Part shown: in pieces, positions 33,194 through 42,596 of the stretch
Numbering within the stretch: the stretch's first letter is position 1
Layout: every line of letters starts with the position of its first letter
Translations under genes and position numbers: made by a program
NCBI RefSeq assembly: GCF_008107695.1
Contig: NZ_VIRG01000056.1
Span: 1-64,000, forward strand
Direction of reading: 5' to 3'
Length of the DNA stretch: 64,000 nt
From: Stappia sp. BW2
GTDB taxonomy: Bacteria; Pseudomonadota; Alphaproteobacteria; Rhizobiales; Stappiaceae
The notes under the pieces: model-generated
What the model saw: only the letters and a program-made list of their open reading frames with translations
Told to the model about the DNA's origin: nothing
Database searches by the model: none

Positions 33194-34528
33194 TCAGGCC
33201 GGAAGCGCTTCGTCCTTGCCAAGGCCGTATTTGCGCATCTTCTCGTAGAGCGCCTTTCGGGAAAGCCCAAGGTTCTCGTAAGTCGGCTTGATGGCGCCCT
33301 CGTTGCGCTTCAGTTCGGCGACGATCAGCGCGCGCTCATAGGCGGCCACCTGATCGAACAGGGTGGATCCGGAGCCGTTGGTGGGCGCCTTGACCAGTTC
33401 GACACCAAGCACGAACCGGTCGGCGACATTGCGCAGCTCGCGGACATTCCCAGGCCAGTCCCGCGCCATCAGCTCGGTGAGATACTCCTCATTGATGTCC
33501 GGAATCTCGCGCCGGTAACGCGCCCGGGCCTCCACAGCCAGATGCCTGAACAGCAGCGGGATATCCTCCAGCCGGTCCCGCAACGGCGGAATGGCGACAT
33601 TGACGACATTGAGCCGATAAAACAGGTCCAGCCGGAACCGGCCTTCATTGCCGGCGGTCTCCAGATCTTCCTTGGTGGCCGCAATGAAACGCACGTCCAG
33701 TTCAATCGCCTTGTTGGAGCCGAGCCGCTCGATGGTGCGGGTCTCGATCACGCGCAGCAGCTTGACCTGCAGCTCCAGCGGCATGGATTCGATTTCGTCC
33801 AGAAACACGGAACCGCCATGGGCATGCTCCAGCTTGCCGATCCGTTGTCCGCTGGCACCGGTGAAGGCGCCCTTCTCGTGGCCGAAAAGTTCCGATTCGA
33901 TGATTTCGGCAGGCAGTGCCCCGCAATTGAGTGCAACGAAAGGCTTTTCCCTGCGGGGGCCTTCGTCGTGCAGCGCCCGGGCAACCACTTCCTTGCCGGA
34001 GCCGGTTTCCCCCAGTATCAGCACATCGGCGTCTGTTGCCGCCAGGGCCGTGACATTGCGGCGAAGCAGTTCCATGGCGGAGGTACGCCCCACAAGACGG
34101 CTTTCCAGGCCTGTCCGGTCTGCCAGTTCCTCGCGCAGCTTGCGGTTTTCCAGCACCAGTCGGCGCTTCTCGAGCGCGCGTTCCACCACGGAGGCAAGGC
34201 GTGAGACGGAGAAGGGCTTTTCCATGAAATCGTAAGCACCGGCACGCATCGCCTCGACAGCCAGCGGCACATCGCCATGACCGGTGATCAGCACCACGGG
34301 CAGGGCCGGATCGATCTCGAACGCCCGTTTCATGACCTGGAACCCGTCCGTGCCGGGCATGCGAATATCGGTGACGAGCACGCCGTAAAAGCCACGATTG
34401 ATCCGTTCCAGGGCTTCTTCCGGTTCACCGGTTGCAAATACGGCCTGGCCGGACAACTCCAGCCCCTGGCTCAGGGAGCCGCGAAGGTCCGCTTCATCGT
34501 CAATCAGTAGGACGGTCGCATGATCCAT
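33194..34528 (-). CDS. dctD: Sigma54-dependent response regulator, DctD
   Basis: A protein of 444 residues with three domains: a receiver (about 1-120, phosphorylation site in VLVTDIRMPG), an AAA+ sigma54 activator (about 145-370; LGETGSGKE, GAFTGA in HEKGAFTGASG, VFLDEIESMPL), and a C-terminal Fis-type helix-turn-helix (LGLSRKALYEKMRKYGLG). The sensor gene ends 16 bp upstream. It should activate dctPQM from the sigma54 promoter. The ATG at 34528 is preceded by GAGAGAGAC. Confidence 0.94.
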   Translation of the reverse strand: MDHATVLLIDDEADLRGSLSQGLELSGQAVFATGEPEEALERINRGFYGVLVTDIRMPGTDGFQVMKRAFEIDPALPVVLITGHGDVPLAVEAMRAGAYDFMEKPFSVSRLASVVERALEKRRLVLENRKLREELADRTGLESRLVGRTSAMELLRRNVTALAATDADVLILGETGSGKEVVARALHDEGPRREKPFVALNCGALPAEIIESELFGHEKGAFTGASGQRIGKLEHAHGGSVFLDEIESMPLELQVKLLRVIETRTIERLGSNKAIELDVRFIAATKEDLETAGNEGRFRLDLFYRLNVVNVAIPPLRDRLEDIPLLFRHLAVEARARYRREIPDINEEYLTELMARDWPGNVRELRNVADRFVLGVELVKAPTNGSGSTLFDQVAAYERALIVAELKRNEGAIKPTYENLGLSRKALYEKMRKYGLGKDEALPA

Positions 34529-34544
34529 AAACGTCTCTCTCGTT

Positions 34545-36341
34545 TCATTCCGCTGCAAGAGCATGCTCGTCGGCCACTGGCAGGCGCATGGTGAAAACCG
34601 CACCGCCGCCCTCCCGATTTGCCGCCTTCAGCGATCCGGAAAAGTCATGAACGATCTTGTAGGCAATCGACAAGCCCAGCCCAAGCCCGGCGCCGACATC
34701 CTTGGTGGTGAAGAACGGATCGAAGATCTGCGGCAGGACATCGGCATCGATGCCGGGGCCGTTGTCGCTGATCGTCAGCACTGCCTCACCGTCCTCCTGC
34801 TTCAGCTCCAGACGCACTTCGGGTCGGGCTAATGTGACGGCGTTGCCGCTGACCGCATCCAGTGCGTTGGACAGGAGATTAATGACCACCTGTTCCAGCC
34901 GGATGCGTCCGCCCTTGACGATGATGTCCTCGGCCGGCAGAGACAGGTCGAGGTGCACTTTGCTCTGCTTGATGTGAGGCTGCAGCAGCAGCGTTGCCTC
35001 GTCGATCACCTGGCGCAGGGACACGGGCTTGATGTCCGTGCCGGATTTGCGCGTGAAGCCTTTCAACGTCTTGGCGATTTCAGCCATGCGGCTGACCATG
35101 CCTTCGATCCGGGACAGATTGCCGAGCGCCTCGTCCGCCCGCCCCCGTTCGATCAGCATGCCCGCCACTTCCGCATCGGAGCGGATGGCCGCCAGAGGCT
35201 GATTGTATTCGTGACTGAGCGCCGCCGACATCCGGCCGAGCGTGGCCAGCTTGGCGGCCTGCACGAGTTCGGCCTGGGCCAGGCGCAAGTCGGCTTCCGC
35301 CTGCTCGCGTTCGGCCACTTCCTGTTCCAGCAGAACGTTGGTGCGGCGCAGATCGGATGTCCGCGATTGAACGCGACGCTCCAGACGCAGCGCGCTTGCC
35401 CGGTTGCGCCGCTCCTGACGCATGAATTCTTCCCGGCGGACGATCAGGATGGCGACCCCACCGGTGGCAATCACACACACCAGAAGCGCGACAAGCATGG
35501 CCCAGCCGGAGCGCAGGCGCGCCTCCTCCACCGTTACCAGGGTTCTGACCTGCCAGCCCAGAACGGCAAGATCCTCGGTCAGTTGCAGATAATAGTCTGA
35601 GGTCTGGGACACTGGCAGCAGCACCTCGATGCGCTCCGCCATCGGCATGTCGGCAATATCACGGCCGAGCGAAAGTTCGTCCATATGCTTGCCACGCCAT
35701 GCCGGAACATTGGTGACAACGATCTGGCCGTTGCCATCCAGTGCGACCAGCGGTTCCTTGCTGAGGGCCCAGGCCTGCTCGACATCTTCCAGAGAGACCC
35801 GAACCGCGAGCACACCCACAACAGCGCCGTTCCTGCGCATGGGCGACGCGAACACGTAATTCGAGACCGCCTCGGGGGTGCCGGGAATAAGCTCCCGGCC
35901 AAGCTGGCCTTGCAAGGCCTGCTCGAAAGCCTCTCCGATCCGTTCCGACCCGCCGAACGAACCGACCGGAACACCATCCTGGCTTGAAATCACGACCTTG
36001 CCCTGCCGGTCCATCAGCCAGATTTCTTCCGCCCCCGACATGCCGGCGGCGATTGCGGCGATGCCGGGATCTTCCGGCGTGCCGGATTTGATCAGCAATT
36101 GTCCGATGTCCGGACTTCGTGCCAACAGCGGTGACAGCAGACGGAACTTGTCGAGAAGTCTTTCCAGAACGGCGGTCTGAACCGCAAGATTCGCCCGTGC
36201 ACCGGTTTCCACTTCTGCAAGCGAGATCCGCAAGCTGGCAAGCCCTGTCAGCCACATCAAGGCGAGCGTCGACACGATCGCCGCCGCTCCGATACCGATC
36301 TTCAGCCTGCGCCAGGTCCGGCGCTTGTTCTTGCGCAACAT
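34545..36341 (-). CDS. dctB: C4-dicarboxylate sensor histidine kinase, DctB
   Basis: A membrane protein of 598 residues. A helix at about 15-34 and another at about 282-306 bracket a periplasmic double-Cache-like domain. A coiled coil follows, then the HisKA motif ALSHEYNQPLAAI, and ATPase motifs NLLSNALDA, DNGPGID and GLGLGLSI. The pair DctB/DctD controls dicarboxylate uptake in Rhizobiaceae. ATG 36341 is chosen because upstream starts overlap the modC end; no strong ribosome site is seen. Confidence 0.9.
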   Translation of the reverse strand: MLRKNKRRTWRRLKIGIGAAAIVSTLALMWLTGLASLRISLAEVETGARANLAVQTAVLERLLDKFRLLSPLLARSPDIGQLLIKSGTPEDPGIAAIAAGMSGAEEIWLMDRQGKVVISSQDGVPVGSFGGSERIGEAFEQALQGQLGRELIPGTPEAVSNYVFASPMRRNGAVVGVLAVRVSLEDVEQAWALSKEPLVALDGNGQIVVTNVPAWRGKHMDELSLGRDIADMPMAERIEVLLPVSQTSDYYLQLTEDLAVLGWQVRTLVTVEEARLRSGWAMLVALLVCVIATGGVAILIVRREEFMRQERRNRASALRLERRVQSRTSDLRRTNVLLEQEVAEREQAEADLRLAQAELVQAAKLATLGRMSAALSHEYNQPLAAIRSDAEVAGMLIERGRADEALGNLSRIEGMVSRMAEIAKTLKGFTRKSGTDIKPVSLRQVIDEATLLLQPHIKQSKVHLDLSLPAEDIIVKGGRIRLEQVVINLLSNALDAVSGNAVTLARPEVRLELKQEDGEAVLTISDNGPGIDADVLPQIFDPFFTTKDVGAGLGLGLSIAYKIVHDFSGSLKAANREGGGAVFTMRLPVADEHALAAE

Positions 36342-36384
36342 AGCGTCAGTATAAACAAGCCACGCGCCGCGTGAAGCCGGAGCA

Positions 36385-37506
36385 TTAACCAGCGGCGTTC
36401 TCCCCAGTGGCAGCATCCGCCAGAGCCGGTGCACGCTGGCGCCGGTCGATGGCAACGCTCTTGATCAGAACCGTCACGTCCTTGCCCGTGTAAAGATCCA
36501 GATCGGCGACGGATGCTCGGGTGATGCGGGCGCGCAGCACCTGACCGCTGGCGGAACACAGGATTTCCGCATAAGGACCTTTTTCGCTGGAGATACTGCT
36601 GATCGTCGCCGGGAAGGCGTTTCGGATGGACAGGCCTTCCGGCGGCACGACGGCCAGAGCGACGTCTCTGGCCCGGATGCGCAAGCGCACCGCGTCGCCG
36701 GGCACAGCGGCCATGTCCGGAATCTGAAGGATGGCTCCGCCGATATCGACATCGGTCAGCCCCCAGTCCGGGTCGTATCTGGTAACCGTGCCTTCCAGCA
36801 GCGCGCTGGCCTCATGACGGCCGGTTGCCCGGCCAAGGTCTGTCCGGGCGAGCATGTCGGCGACCGGCCCGAAAGCCGGCGTGCGACCATCGGAGAGGAT
36901 CACGAGCGTGTTCGACAGGCGCGCCACTTCCTCGATGGAATGACTGACATAGAGGATCGGGATCCCCGCTTCCACGCACAGACGGTCCAGATAGGGCAGA
37001 ATGTCGTTGCGCCGCGCCTGATCGAGATTGGCCAGCGGCTCGTCCATGATCAGCAGTCGCGGGTCCGACAGCAGCGCCCGGCCGATGGCCACCCTCTGCT
37101 TCTCGCCGCCAGAAAGCGTTCCGGGCTTGCGCTCCAGAAGCCCGCCCAACCCCAGCAGATCGACCACCTCGGCCATGTCCCGTGTGCCCGGTCTGCGGCC
37201 CGCCCAGCGCGCATAAGTCAGGTTGGAGGCGACGCTCAGATGCGGAAACAGCCGGGCATCCTGAAAGACGTGGCCGATCCTGCGTGCCTGAACCGGAAGG
37301 TCGATGCCTTTTCCCGCGTCGAACAGCACTGTGCCATTGACGGCGATATGGCCGCTAAGCGGCTTGAGAAGCCCGGCAATCATGTTGGTAAGGGTCGTCT
37401 TGCCGGCTCCGGACTGACCGAAGAGGGATGTCACTCCGCTGCCGCTGTCGAAGCGGGCTTCAAGATCCAGCTGACCGATACGACCCTCGATGTCGACATC
37501 AAGCAT
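36385..37506 (-). CDS. modC: Molybdate ABC transporter ATPase, ModC
   Basis: A protein of 373 residues. The ABC domain has GQSGAGKTT, LSGGEKQR and LLIMDEPLANLD, followed by a C-terminal TOBE/molybdate-binding domain (about 300-365). Its ATG overlaps the modB TGA by 8 bp. Together they import molybdate, needed for molybdenum cofactor enzymes. No modA is present next to modB, and the next minus-strand gene upstream is a nitrilase-family gene. Confidence 0.92.
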   Translation of the reverse strand: MLDVDIEGRIGQLDLEARFDSGSGVTSLFGQSGAGKTTLTNMIAGLLKPLSGHIAVNGTVLFDAGKGIDLPVQARRIGHVFQDARLFPHLSVASNLTYARWAGRRPGTRDMAEVVDLLGLGGLLERKPGTLSGGEKQRVAIGRALLSDPRLLIMDEPLANLDQARRNDILPYLDRLCVEAGIPILYVSHSIEEVARLSNTLVILSDGRTPAFGPVADMLARTDLGRATGRHEASALLEGTVTRYDPDWGLTDVDIGGAILQIPDMAAVPGDAVRLRIRARDVALAVVPPEGLSIRNAFPATISSISSEKGPYAEILCSASGQVLRARITRASVADLDLYTGKDVTVLIKSVAIDRRQRAPALADAATGENAAG

Positions 37507-38206
37507 GACCACCCCCCATGCGCGCACGCAGCCTGCGTGCAAACGCTTCGGACGCTATCAATGCCGCAAAGGCAACAAAGGCCGCGATCAGCGTCAGACG
37601 AAAGGCAGCCAGCTCACCACCTGGCGTCTGGGTGGCAGTGTAAAGGGCCAGCGAAAGGGTTCTGGTTTCCCCAGGGATGTTGGAGACAAAAGTGATGGTT
37701 GCGCCGAATTCACCCATGGCCTTGGCAAAGCCGAGGATGGCGCCGCCCAGAATGCCGGGAAGCGCAAGAGGCAGAGTGACCGTAAGGAATGCTGTCAGGC
37801 GGTAGGCGCCCAACGACTTGGCCGCCTCTTCCAGTTTCGGGTCGACAGCTTCGAAGGAAAGGCGGATGGGCCGCACCATCAGCGGAAAGGCCATCACACC
37901 GGCAGCGAGCGCGGCGCCGGTCCAGTTGAAGGCGAAGGTGACGCCAAAGACACTGTCCAGAAACGAGCCGACCGGGCCCTTTCGGCCAAAAGTCAGCAGC
38001 AGCACGTAGCCCGTGACGACCGGTGGCAAGACCAGTGGCAAATGCACAAGAGCGTTGACGGCGCCATGACCGGTGAACCTGTAACGGGCAAGCACGAAGG
38101 CCATCAGAACAGCAAGCGGCAGCGCAACGACGAGGGCGGCAGAAGCGACCTTGAGGGTCAAGAGAAGGGCCTGCCATTCCGCTGGCTGAAGATTGAAAAA
38201 ATCCAC
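37499..38206 (-). CDS. modB: Molybdate ABC transporter permease, ModB
   Basis: An inner-membrane protein of 235 residues with five hydrophobic helices. The EAA-type coupling loop reads LEEAAKSLGAYRLTAFLTVTLP. The segment PLVLPPVVTGYVLLLTFGRKGP is characteristic of ModB. It overlaps modC and so is co-translated with it. The usual binding protein ModA must be encoded elsewhere if the importer works. Confidence 0.92.
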   Translation of the reverse strand: MDFFNLQPAEWQALLLTLKVASAALVVALPLAVLMAFVLARYRFTGHGAVNALVHLPLVLPPVVTGYVLLLTFGRKGPVGSFLDSVFGVTFAFNWTGAALAAGVMAFPLMVRPIRLSFEAVDPKLEEAAKSLGAYRLTAFLTVTLPLALPGILGGAILGFAKAMGEFGATITFVSNIPGETRTLSLALYTATQTPGGELAAFRLTLIAAFVAFAALIASEAFARRLRARMGGGHA

Positions 38207-38336
38207 GGCTGCTCAGTCTGTTCGTTCCGGTACGCGGCCAATTGTCCTCAGCCACCTGCCGTTATCGGTTAGAACGCAGCAGGAAGGCAAGAAATCCTTT
38301 GCGTGCGGCCATGGATGTCAATCGGCAGACTTGGGG

Positions 38337-39161
38337 TCAATAGTCGATATCCGCCGCGCGTTTCGCGTCGTAGATGGCGCCGTTCCTTGCCTTCCGCCGC
38401 CACGGCCGGGCCTTATTCAAGGCGATTTCGTAGGCCGGGTCTTCCTTACTCAGAAGCGCGATGGCCAGGGCCTCTTCCCTACCGGACGCAGCTTCAGCGA
38501 CAAGGTCCCCTTCCGGACCGCAGACGAATGCAGGCCCCTTGTGTGCCGTCTGGGCAGGCGTTGCAGCCGCAATCCAGAGGCAGTTGGTATAGGCGGATGC
38601 CTGCAGCGCCAGCCTGAATTGCGGTGTAATGCCGTAGGAGGCAAACAGAACCGCATCCACATTCAGGCGCTCATAGGCTGAAAAAACCTCCGGAAAGGCC
38701 GCCTCGATACAAATGGCGAACCCGAACCGATATCCGTCGATATTGACCGTGAGCGGATCGCTGCCCGGCGTGTACCAGCTGCCAACCTCGCTGTTTGAAA
38801 GAAACCGTTTGTCGTATCGGCCAGCGATCTCTCCCCGATCCGACACGACGTAAAGACTGTTATGAGGGTGCTTGTTTTCCGAGACGGGATGAGCCGCGCC
38901 GAAGACTGCATAGACGCCGAGATCCCGGCACAGATGGCCGATCAGATCGATTTCAGCCTCAAGCAGAGGCCAGTCGAAGCGCCGCCAGTCTTCCGGTGAC
39001 GTGATCTGCGCCTTCGAATATCCTGAAAGAGCTCCCTCGCAGAACACCACCAGCCGGACGTTTTCCTTCGAGGCAACGCGAAGCATTCTGCGGATAGCGT
39101 GGCCGTTTTCGGTAATATCCGGTGTAACGAACGTCTGGGCGGCGGCAATCTTTATTGTCAC
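38337..39161 (-). CDS. Nitrilase-superfamily carbon-nitrogen hydrolase
   Basis: A protein of 274 residues with the Glu-Lys-Cys triad visible: FCEGAL near 44, YDKRFL near 120, and the cysteine in AICIEAAFPE near 155. Members hydrolyse nitriles, amides or carbamoyl compounds; the branch cannot be fixed from sequence alone. It lies alone, 130 bp upstream of the modB start and on the same strand. Confidence 0.88.
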   Translation of the reverse strand: MTIKIAAAQTFVTPDITENGHAIRRMLRVASKENVRLVVFCEGALSGYSKAQITSPEDWRRFDWPLLEAEIDLIGHLCRDLGVYAVFGAAHPVSENKHPHNSLYVVSDRGEIAGRYDKRFLSNSEVGSWYTPGSDPLTVNIDGYRFGFAICIEAAFPEVFSAYERLNVDAVLFASYGITPQFRLALQASAYTNCLWIAAATPAQTAHKGPAFVCGPEGDLVAEAASGREEALAIALLSKEDPAYEIALNKARPWRRKARNGAIYDAKRAADIDY

Positions 39162-39313
39162 GTTGGTCTCCCGGTTGGCGCCATGGAGACATGGCCAAGA
39201 CCGACGGTCAATCGGCTTGTCTCCCTGTGCACACCGCGTGATGGTGGCGAGCAGTCATGCAATCGGCTAGGCTCATTTTCCCTTCCTTCTTGCAGCCGCT
39301 TCCAGGACCCTGC

Positions 39314-39736
39314 ATGACAATCACCTTGAAAACCCGCATCCCCGATGTCGAGACCTATCTGCGCCTGCGGGTCAGTTCCGGACTGAGCGGCTACGGCCGG
39401 GAAGCTGCGGAAATCGGCCTGAAGAACAGTCTTTTTTGCGTGATGCTTTATGACGGCAATGAAGCAATCGGCATGGGCCGTCTCATCGGCGACGGCGGCT
39501 GTTTTGTCCAGGTAACGGATATCGCCGTCTTGCCCGGCTATCAGGGGCAGGGCCTCGGCAAGCGCATCATGGCAGCTCTGACCGACCACATCGAAAGCGC
39601 GTTTCCGCCGTCCACCTATGTCAGCCTGATCGCCGATGTGCCTGCAAATGCGCTCTATGCCCAGTTCGGCTTTGAGGAAACGGCGCCGAGATCCCTCGGC
39701 ATGGCGCGACGGGCGGGGCGTAAAGACACGGCCTGA
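39314..39736 (+). CDS. GNAT-family N-acetyltransferase
   Basis: A protein of 140 residues. The acetyl-CoA motif is clear (AVLPGYQGQGLGKRIMAAL, residues about 72-90). Near the C-terminus NALYAQFGFEET is the usual closing strand pattern. The substrate amine is unknown. I chose the ATG at 39314; an upstream ATG at 39257 would add a leader with no family match. It is divergent from the nitrilase-like gene. Confidence 0.85.
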   Translation: MTITLKTRIPDVETYLRLRVSSGLSGYGREAAEIGLKNSLFCVMLYDGNEAIGMGRLIGDGGCFVQVTDIAVLPGYQGQGLGKRIMAALTDHIESAFPPSTYVSLIADVPANALYAQFGFEETAPRSLGMARRAGRKDTA

Positions 39737-39835
39737 CAGAGGCGCGACGGGGAAAATCGTTGCGCTCGCAAATCGGGTCGTTTCAGCCTTTCTGGATGCC
39801 TAGGGTCTTCTCACAACCTTTGAGGAGACAACACC

Positions 39836-40309
39836 ATGTTTCAGATCGAGCCCCTACCCGCCTCCGAGTTCACCCACCTGAACAGCCTGAGCGACGCGGA
39901 ACTCGCGCAGGAAGGCATTCAGGTGCACATTTCGGACGGCGCATTTCCCTGCCGCGTATCGCTTGCCGATGTTGCCAAAGGCACCCGGGTTTATCTCATG
40001 AATTTCGAACATCAGCCGGGCGCATCCCCCTACCGGTCCCGGCACGCGATCTTTGTTGCCGAGGGCGCGGAAGAATACCATCCGGATCCGGACACGGTTC
40101 CCGATGCCGTGGCAAAACGCCTGTTGTCTGTGCGCGCCTTCAACCGGGCCGACGAGATTGTTGACGCTGAAGTGGTCGAGGGCCGCGAGCTTGCCGGTGT
40201 CATCGCGTCCTTCTTCGAAAACCCGCATGTCAACTACATTCACCTGCATTTTGCACGCCGGGGCTGCTACGCGGCAAAGGTCACGCGAACTGCAAAAGCT
40301 GATCAGTAA
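39836..40309 (+). CDS. DUF1203-family protein
   Basis: A protein of 157 residues with the DUF1203 pattern: SRHAIFVAEGAEEYHPDPDTVPDAVAKRL in the middle (start near 67), then SVRAFNRADEIVDAEVVEG and the C-terminal HFARRGCYAAKVTR. Function is unknown. Start follows GAGGAGAC. Its stop overlaps, tail to tail, the stop of the pyridoxamine oxidase-like gene by 7 bp. Confidence 0.88.
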   Translation: MFQIEPLPASEFTHLNSLSDAELAQEGIQVHISDGAFPCRVSLADVAKGTRVYLMNFEHQPGASPYRSRHAIFVAEGAEEYHPDPDTVPDAVAKRLLSVRAFNRADEIVDAEVVEGRELAGVIASFFENPHVNYIHLHFARRGCYAAKVTRTAKADQ

Positions 40310-40950
40310 AGCCTGAGCAAGCCTTCGGAGGTGGCTTCTTCCAGAAGCGCTTCCGGGGTTTGTTTCAGCTTGCCGTGCCGGATCATCGCATCACCGATGT
40401 CGCCAAGATCGTCAGCATTGCGCCAGCTTTCCGGTTGCCAGATCTTCGAGCGGATCATGGCCTTGGGGCAATGCATGAATGCCCGGGTGACCTGCACTGC
40501 CAGCGCCATCGAGGGTCGTTTGCCTTCCACTTCCATCTGTTCCAGCAGCCAGGCATCGCGGACGATGCGAGCCTCGCCGGAAACCCTCAAGGTCTCGCCC
40601 TTGCCCGGGATCAGAAAAATCAACCCGACGCGCGGGTCCTTCAGGAGATTGTGGTAGCTGTCGAGGCGGCGATTTCCCGGACGGTCGGGGATCGCCAGCA
40701 GCGTGTCGCTCACCACAGTGACAAAGCCGGCCGGGTCTCCCTTGGGGCTGACATCGATCACGCCCTGCGGATCAGCCGTCGCGATCAGGCAGAAAGGGGA
40801 GCGTGCAATGAACTGCCGACACAGGTCATCCAGTGCCGTTACCTCCTTTACTTTCACCTTCTCAGGTGCTGTTCCGGCATGGGCTTCGAGCTGTTCGACC
40901 GTTGTTATCAGATCGCTGAAATCTGCAAGTGTCATGGGATCTTCCGGCAT
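40303..40950 (-). CDS. Pyridoxamine 5'-phosphate oxidase-family FMN-binding protein
   Basis: A protein of 215 residues of the MSMEG_1061-like PPOX group: FCLIATADPQGVIDVSPKGDPAG near residue 53, then LLAIPDRPGNRRLDSYHNLLKDPRVGLIFLIPG. It likely binds flavin or a deazaflavin; the physiological reaction is unknown. ATG 40950 follows AGGGAGGTAGCC, a strong site; a longer frame starting at 41097 has none. Confidence 0.87.
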   Translation of the reverse strand: MPEDPMTLADFSDLITTVEQLEAHAGTAPEKVKVKEVTALDDLCRQFIARSPFCLIATADPQGVIDVSPKGDPAGFVTVVSDTLLAIPDRPGNRRLDSYHNLLKDPRVGLIFLIPGKGETLRVSGEARIVRDAWLLEQMEVEGKRPSMALAVQVTRAFMHCPKAMIRSKIWQPESWRNADDLGDIGDAMIRHGKLKQTPEALLEEATSEGLLRLY

Positions 40951-41176
40951 GGCTACCTCCCTGGATCTGCCTGCTGGCGTCTTCACAATCAAACGGCGCG
41001 GGGTCCACAAAGACAAGGTGTTTCGCTGGAACCACCTTTTTTCCGAACTGGCGCCCTTAATCTGGCTAAACTGGATCTTACCAGCGCATTCCCGCACCCA
41101 TCATAAAGGGATCGCATTGCCGATTTAAACTTAAACGGTAATCTAAATGCAAATGCCACTTTAGGGAGATCCGGCC

Positions 41177-42022
41177 ATGCCAACCCCAGCCAAACGCCGC
41201 GCCGCCTTCAAAGCCCTTCACGAAAGAGGGCGGGCGTTTCTGATGCCCAATCCTTTCGACATAGGCACAGCCCGGATCCTGGATGGATTGCGGTTCGACG
41301 CGATGGCCACGTCCAGTGCCGGATATGCCTGGACTCAAGGGGTGAAGGATGCCGAAGGGCTGATCACGCGGGACGATGCGCTCGGTCATGCGGCCGATAT
41401 CATCGCCGCCACCAGCGTTCCGGTGAACGGTGATCTGGAAAACGGGTTTGGCGACAGCCCGGACGACGTGGTGGCGACGGTCAAGGGGGCGATCGAGGTT
41501 GGCCTCGCCGGCTGCTCCATCGAGGATTACTCCACCGACCCGAAGCATCCCTTTTACGATCTGGAGCTGGCGGTGGAGCGGATCAAGGCGGCCGCGGATG
41601 TCAAGAAGCGGCTCGCGCCGGATTTCGTCCTGACCGCCCGCAGCGAAGGCCCCGTGCAGACGCAGCATGAGCTTGACGAGACGATCAAGCGGCTCAACGC
41701 TTTCGCCGAAGCGGGCGCTGATTGCGTCTACGCACCGGAACTGAAGAACAAGGACCAGATCACCGCGGTTCTGGCCAAGGTCAGTGCGCCGGTGAATATT
41801 CTGGCCGGCCGCAAGGACTTTCACCTGACCCGCAAGGAGCTGGGCGACATGGGGGTTACCCGCGTGTCCATCGGGGCGGGCCTGGCCCGGCTTGCCTATC
41901 ACGCCTTTATTGCAGCTGCAGAAGACATGAAGGACGGCGGGACGTTCGGCTGTTTCGACAGAACCGAAACCATGCCGGAGGGAGCTCCCGATTTTGAATC
42001 CTTCATGAAGGCGAGGCCCTGA
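41177..42022 (+). CDS. Isocitrate lyase/PEP mutase-family protein
   Basis: A TIM-barrel protein of 281 residues. The family pattern is seen in NPFDIGTARILDGLRFDAMATSSAG, PVNGDLENGFG and the IEDYS motif near residue 118. The usual catalytic KKCG-type cysteine loop of isocitrate lyases is not present, so it fits the PEP mutase / oxaloacetate hydrolase side. The reaction is likely C-C or C-P bond cleavage of a small 2-hydroxy or 2-oxo acid. Start follows AGGGAGATCC. A GNAT gene follows 6 bp later. Confidence 0.85.
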   Translation: MPTPAKRRAAFKALHERGRAFLMPNPFDIGTARILDGLRFDAMATSSAGYAWTQGVKDAEGLITRDDALGHAADIIAATSVPVNGDLENGFGDSPDDVVATVKGAIEVGLAGCSIEDYSTDPKHPFYDLELAVERIKAAADVKKRLAPDFVLTARSEGPVQTQHELDETIKRLNAFAEAGADCVYAPELKNKDQITAVLAKVSAPVNILAGRKDFHLTRKELGDMGVTRVSIGAGLARLAYHAFIAAAEDMKDGGTFGCFDRTETMPEGAPDFESFMKARP

Positions 42023-42028
42023 CACGGC

Positions 42029-42493
42029 ATGGACGCCCTGTCCGGCCCAAATGGCCTCACTCGGGCAAAGTCCGGGGATGCCGAAGCTTTGCGCGAACTC
42101 GCCCGGCGCGCCTACGAACACTATATCCCGGTCATCGGCGCCGTGCCGGTGCCCATGACCGCGGATTATGCCGCTCATGTACGCAATGACGAGGTGTGGG
42201 TTCTACGCTCCGGCAACGCTCTTGCCGCGAGCCTCGTGCTGATCAGGCAACCGGATCATCTCCTCATCGAGAGCATCGCTGTCGATCCCGCCGAGCAGGG
42301 CAAGGGCCATGGGAGGCAGTTGCTGGATTTTGCACGGCAACGCACCGCGGACCTGCAACTGGCCGAAATCCGGCTCTATACCAACATCCTGATGCATGAG
42401 AACCGGGCCTGGTACCAGCGGGCGGGGTTCGCTGAGACCCATGAAGAACAGCGCGGTGACAAGCGGATCGTTCATATGCGGTTGTCGCTGTGA
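42029..42493 (+). CDS. GNAT-family N-acetyltransferase
   Basis: A protein of 154 residues. The acetyl-CoA motif is VDPAEQGKGHGRQLLDFA near residue 90, and NRAWYQRAGFAET is the closing pattern. It lies 6 bp after the PEP mutase-like gene, with which it is probably co-transcribed. The substrate is unknown. Confidence 0.86.
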   Translation: MDALSGPNGLTRAKSGDAEALRELARRAYEHYIPVIGAVPVPMTADYAAHVRNDEVWVLRSGNALAASLVLIRQPDHLLIESIAVDPAEQGKGHGRQLLDFARQRTADLQLAEIRLYTNILMHENRAWYQRAGFAETHEEQRGDKRIVHMRLSL

Positions 42494-42531
42494 CCGCTCT
42501 GCCGTTCCTGAAGCGCAGAAGGACGTCAATC

Positions 42532-42556
42532 CAGGACCGGGCGGACCCCGGCCCTG
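42532..42556. terminator. Hairpin between convergent GNAT and rsgA genes
   Basis: A 10-bp stem with one mismatch (CAGGACCGGG / CCCGGCCCTG) and a 5-base loop. Followed by AATTTG, not a true T run. It could end transcripts from both sides. Confidence 0.4.
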
Positions 42557-42596
42557 AATTTGATCATCTTGCCAGCGCCGCAGCCCTCGTGACCAG

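Noticed and set aside
38207-38336. modA remnant or ModE operator upstream of modB
   Set aside because: No reading frame matching a binding protein and no ModE-type palindrome in the 130 bp.
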